Assembly (NCBI GenBank): GCA_008508345.1
Contig: QNGE01000976.1
Coordinates: 45,198-109,197 of the forward strand
Origin: Paragonimus westermani
Taxonomy: Eukaryota; Platyhelminthes; Trematoda; Plagiorchiida; Troglotrematidae
Direction of reading: 5' to 3'
DNA: 64,000 nucleotides
Positions within the stretch are counted from its first letter, which is position 1, and every line of letters begins with the position of its first letter. Of the stretch, positions 62,972 through 64,000 are shown piece by piece. The notes below the pieces were generated by a model. That model was not told the DNA's origin, ran no database searches, and worked only from the letters and a program-made list of their open reading frames with translations. The position numbers and the translations under genes are program-made.

Positions 62972-63440
62972 CTGCATGAATGAAGGTTGTGGAGGAAATT
63001 GATAAGAGTCCCATCTAACCGATGCTTGAATGGTCAACCTATCAAGTTCTCCAGTGGTAGGACTGACAAAGGTGCCCAAATTAACGTTATGTGCACCTAG
63101 ACTCAATAAAAAAATTCAGAGCATTATCTGCAGTGTCAAAGAACAATCGAGCAGTTGTAAATACTGACAGCAGCAGAAAAGAAGCAGATCTAAGGAGGTC
63201 AGAAAACAAACAATGTTGAAGAAAAGACAATAAGCTCAAAGAGAGATTGCAAAGTCCTGCCCTATCTGATGGTACTTTTAATCAATAAGTGAGGACTGTG
63301 ATGCGATTGCTAACCGCGAAATCGAAATGCAACAACTTGGATTGGAGAACGTTCAAAACAGCCCGTCAACCTTGAACTTTTAAAAACTGGTATCACTCCA
63401 AAAAATAACCTTCACTGCAAAGCAGCCGCACTCTACCAAC
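62972..63440. other. ABCC intron sequence upstream of the first visible exon
   Basis: Nothing is recognised. No further ABCC exon (expected to carry a VDxNxR-like stretch before NRWLAV) is found up to 64000, so this intron is longer than 1.03 kb. Confidence 0.5.
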
Positions 63441-63731
63441 ATTGGATATACATCAAGACAGCTTTCGGAAGGAATCCAGGAACACTAGCCACGTTGGCTG
63501 AGACACAGTGAAACAAGATCTGTCAAAATTATCATCCTGGCTCATCTGATTGAAGTTGAGCATCAGGTGGACACTGGCCACGCCTTCCAAGTGATTTATG
63601 GTATGCCAGATAACCCATTAAGGATCATCCGAATGAGAATACCATGTAATGCAGAGTTTAACAGAGTGAAATCGTTTGATCCAATATCACGTCACCAAAA
63701 ACAGCTTGTTCAGGCGTTACATCCCCCATAG
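63441..63731 (+). pseudogene. Penelope-like GIY-YIG endonuclease and C-terminus, one in-frame stop
   Basis: A 97-codon frame reads IGYTSRQLSEGIQEH, TAG, PRWLRHSETRSVK, LAHLIEVEHQVDTGHAFQVI, YGMPDNPLRIIRMRIPC and HQKQLVQALHPP, then a stop. This follows the family's nuclease half motif (YIGxTxRxLxxRIxEH) and C-terminal region (HLxxxGHxVDxxxAFxVIYxxP...CxQKxLVxxLxLPWP). LYQHW in another frame just upstream may be the GIY half motif. The catalytic Arg and Glu positions are partly preserved. It lies antisense in an ABCC intron and is a different subfamily from the family 1 copies. Confidence 0.82.
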
Positions 63732-64000
63732 CCTCAAATCCGTGGGATCGATTGCCAATCTGTGCGGTTCAACCAATGGGCGAACGAGACATAATGAGAC
63801 CATCGAGGCATCACGAACTGATAGACTGGTGACTTAGTTTATCTGTAACAAGTCCGATCAACACTTCGATCTGGTTCACCATCTCCTTACCTAACTGTTC
63901 TGAATCATCAAATCTGAACGCTCAACCACTCTCGCTTGTGAGCAATGATCAGGTTGCCCGATCGTCTCGAGAGGAGACACAGTTACTGCCTGTTAACTCC
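63732..64000. other. No recognisable feature
   Basis: Nothing supported to the end of the window. Confidence 0.45.

Noticed and set aside
62768..63106. 112-codon minus-strand ORF overlapping the ABCC membrane exon
   Set aside because: A shadow in another frame; the true frame gives the ABCC sequence and ends at splice sites.

Overview
This window looks like flatworm genomic DNA, most likely from a digenean fluke. Evidence: a gene split into short exons by long GT-AG introns, moderate A+T richness, no bacterial operon layout, and many decayed copies of Penelope-like retroelements, RTE-like non-LTR retrotransposons and one Tc1/mariner-IS630 transposon, a mix typical of trematodes. The species cannot be named from the sequence.

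One host gene can be supported. Six exons on the minus strand (62971 down to 39619) encode the last 337 residues of an ABCC/MRP-type ABC transporter: the end of the second membrane domain, the linker, and all of nucleotide-binding domain 2 (A-loop tyrosine, Walker A, Q-loop, LSxGQ signature, Walker B, H-loop) to the stop codon. The other exons lie beyond position 64000. Junctions agree in phase and use GT-AG.

Layout: 1-39600, downstream of the gene, is gene-poor and holds a long inverted repeat around a possible reverse transcriptase (RT) remnant (3171-4326), a Penelope-like RT (6204-6965), a broken transposase (7283-8312), GIY-YIG endonuclease fragments (9405-9856, 14806-15174), a LINE fragment (16380-17130), two LINE 3' tails (20404-20775, 29124-29315), tRNA-like SINE heads and microsatellites. 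From 39619 to 62971 the exons are separated by introns of 1.4-7.7 kb filled with retroelement debris: a 399-residue RT ORF (40969-42168), several Penelope-like pieces, an internally deleted RTE-like element (51470-52690) and an inverted pair of Penelope-like terminal repeats (59069-59529). A further Penelope-like GIY-YIG fragment lies at 63441-63731.

The most interesting signals are RNA-level and belong to the mobile elements. Hammerhead-ribozyme-like cores recur in five copies of one Penelope-like family, two of them facing each other in an almost perfect 160-bp inverted repeat. A conserved stem-loop with a GAAC-type loop sits just before the end of four copies of an RTE-like 3' tail, with pairing kept by G-U changes. 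No viral, CRISPR, bacterial, rRNA or intact tRNA gene was seen.
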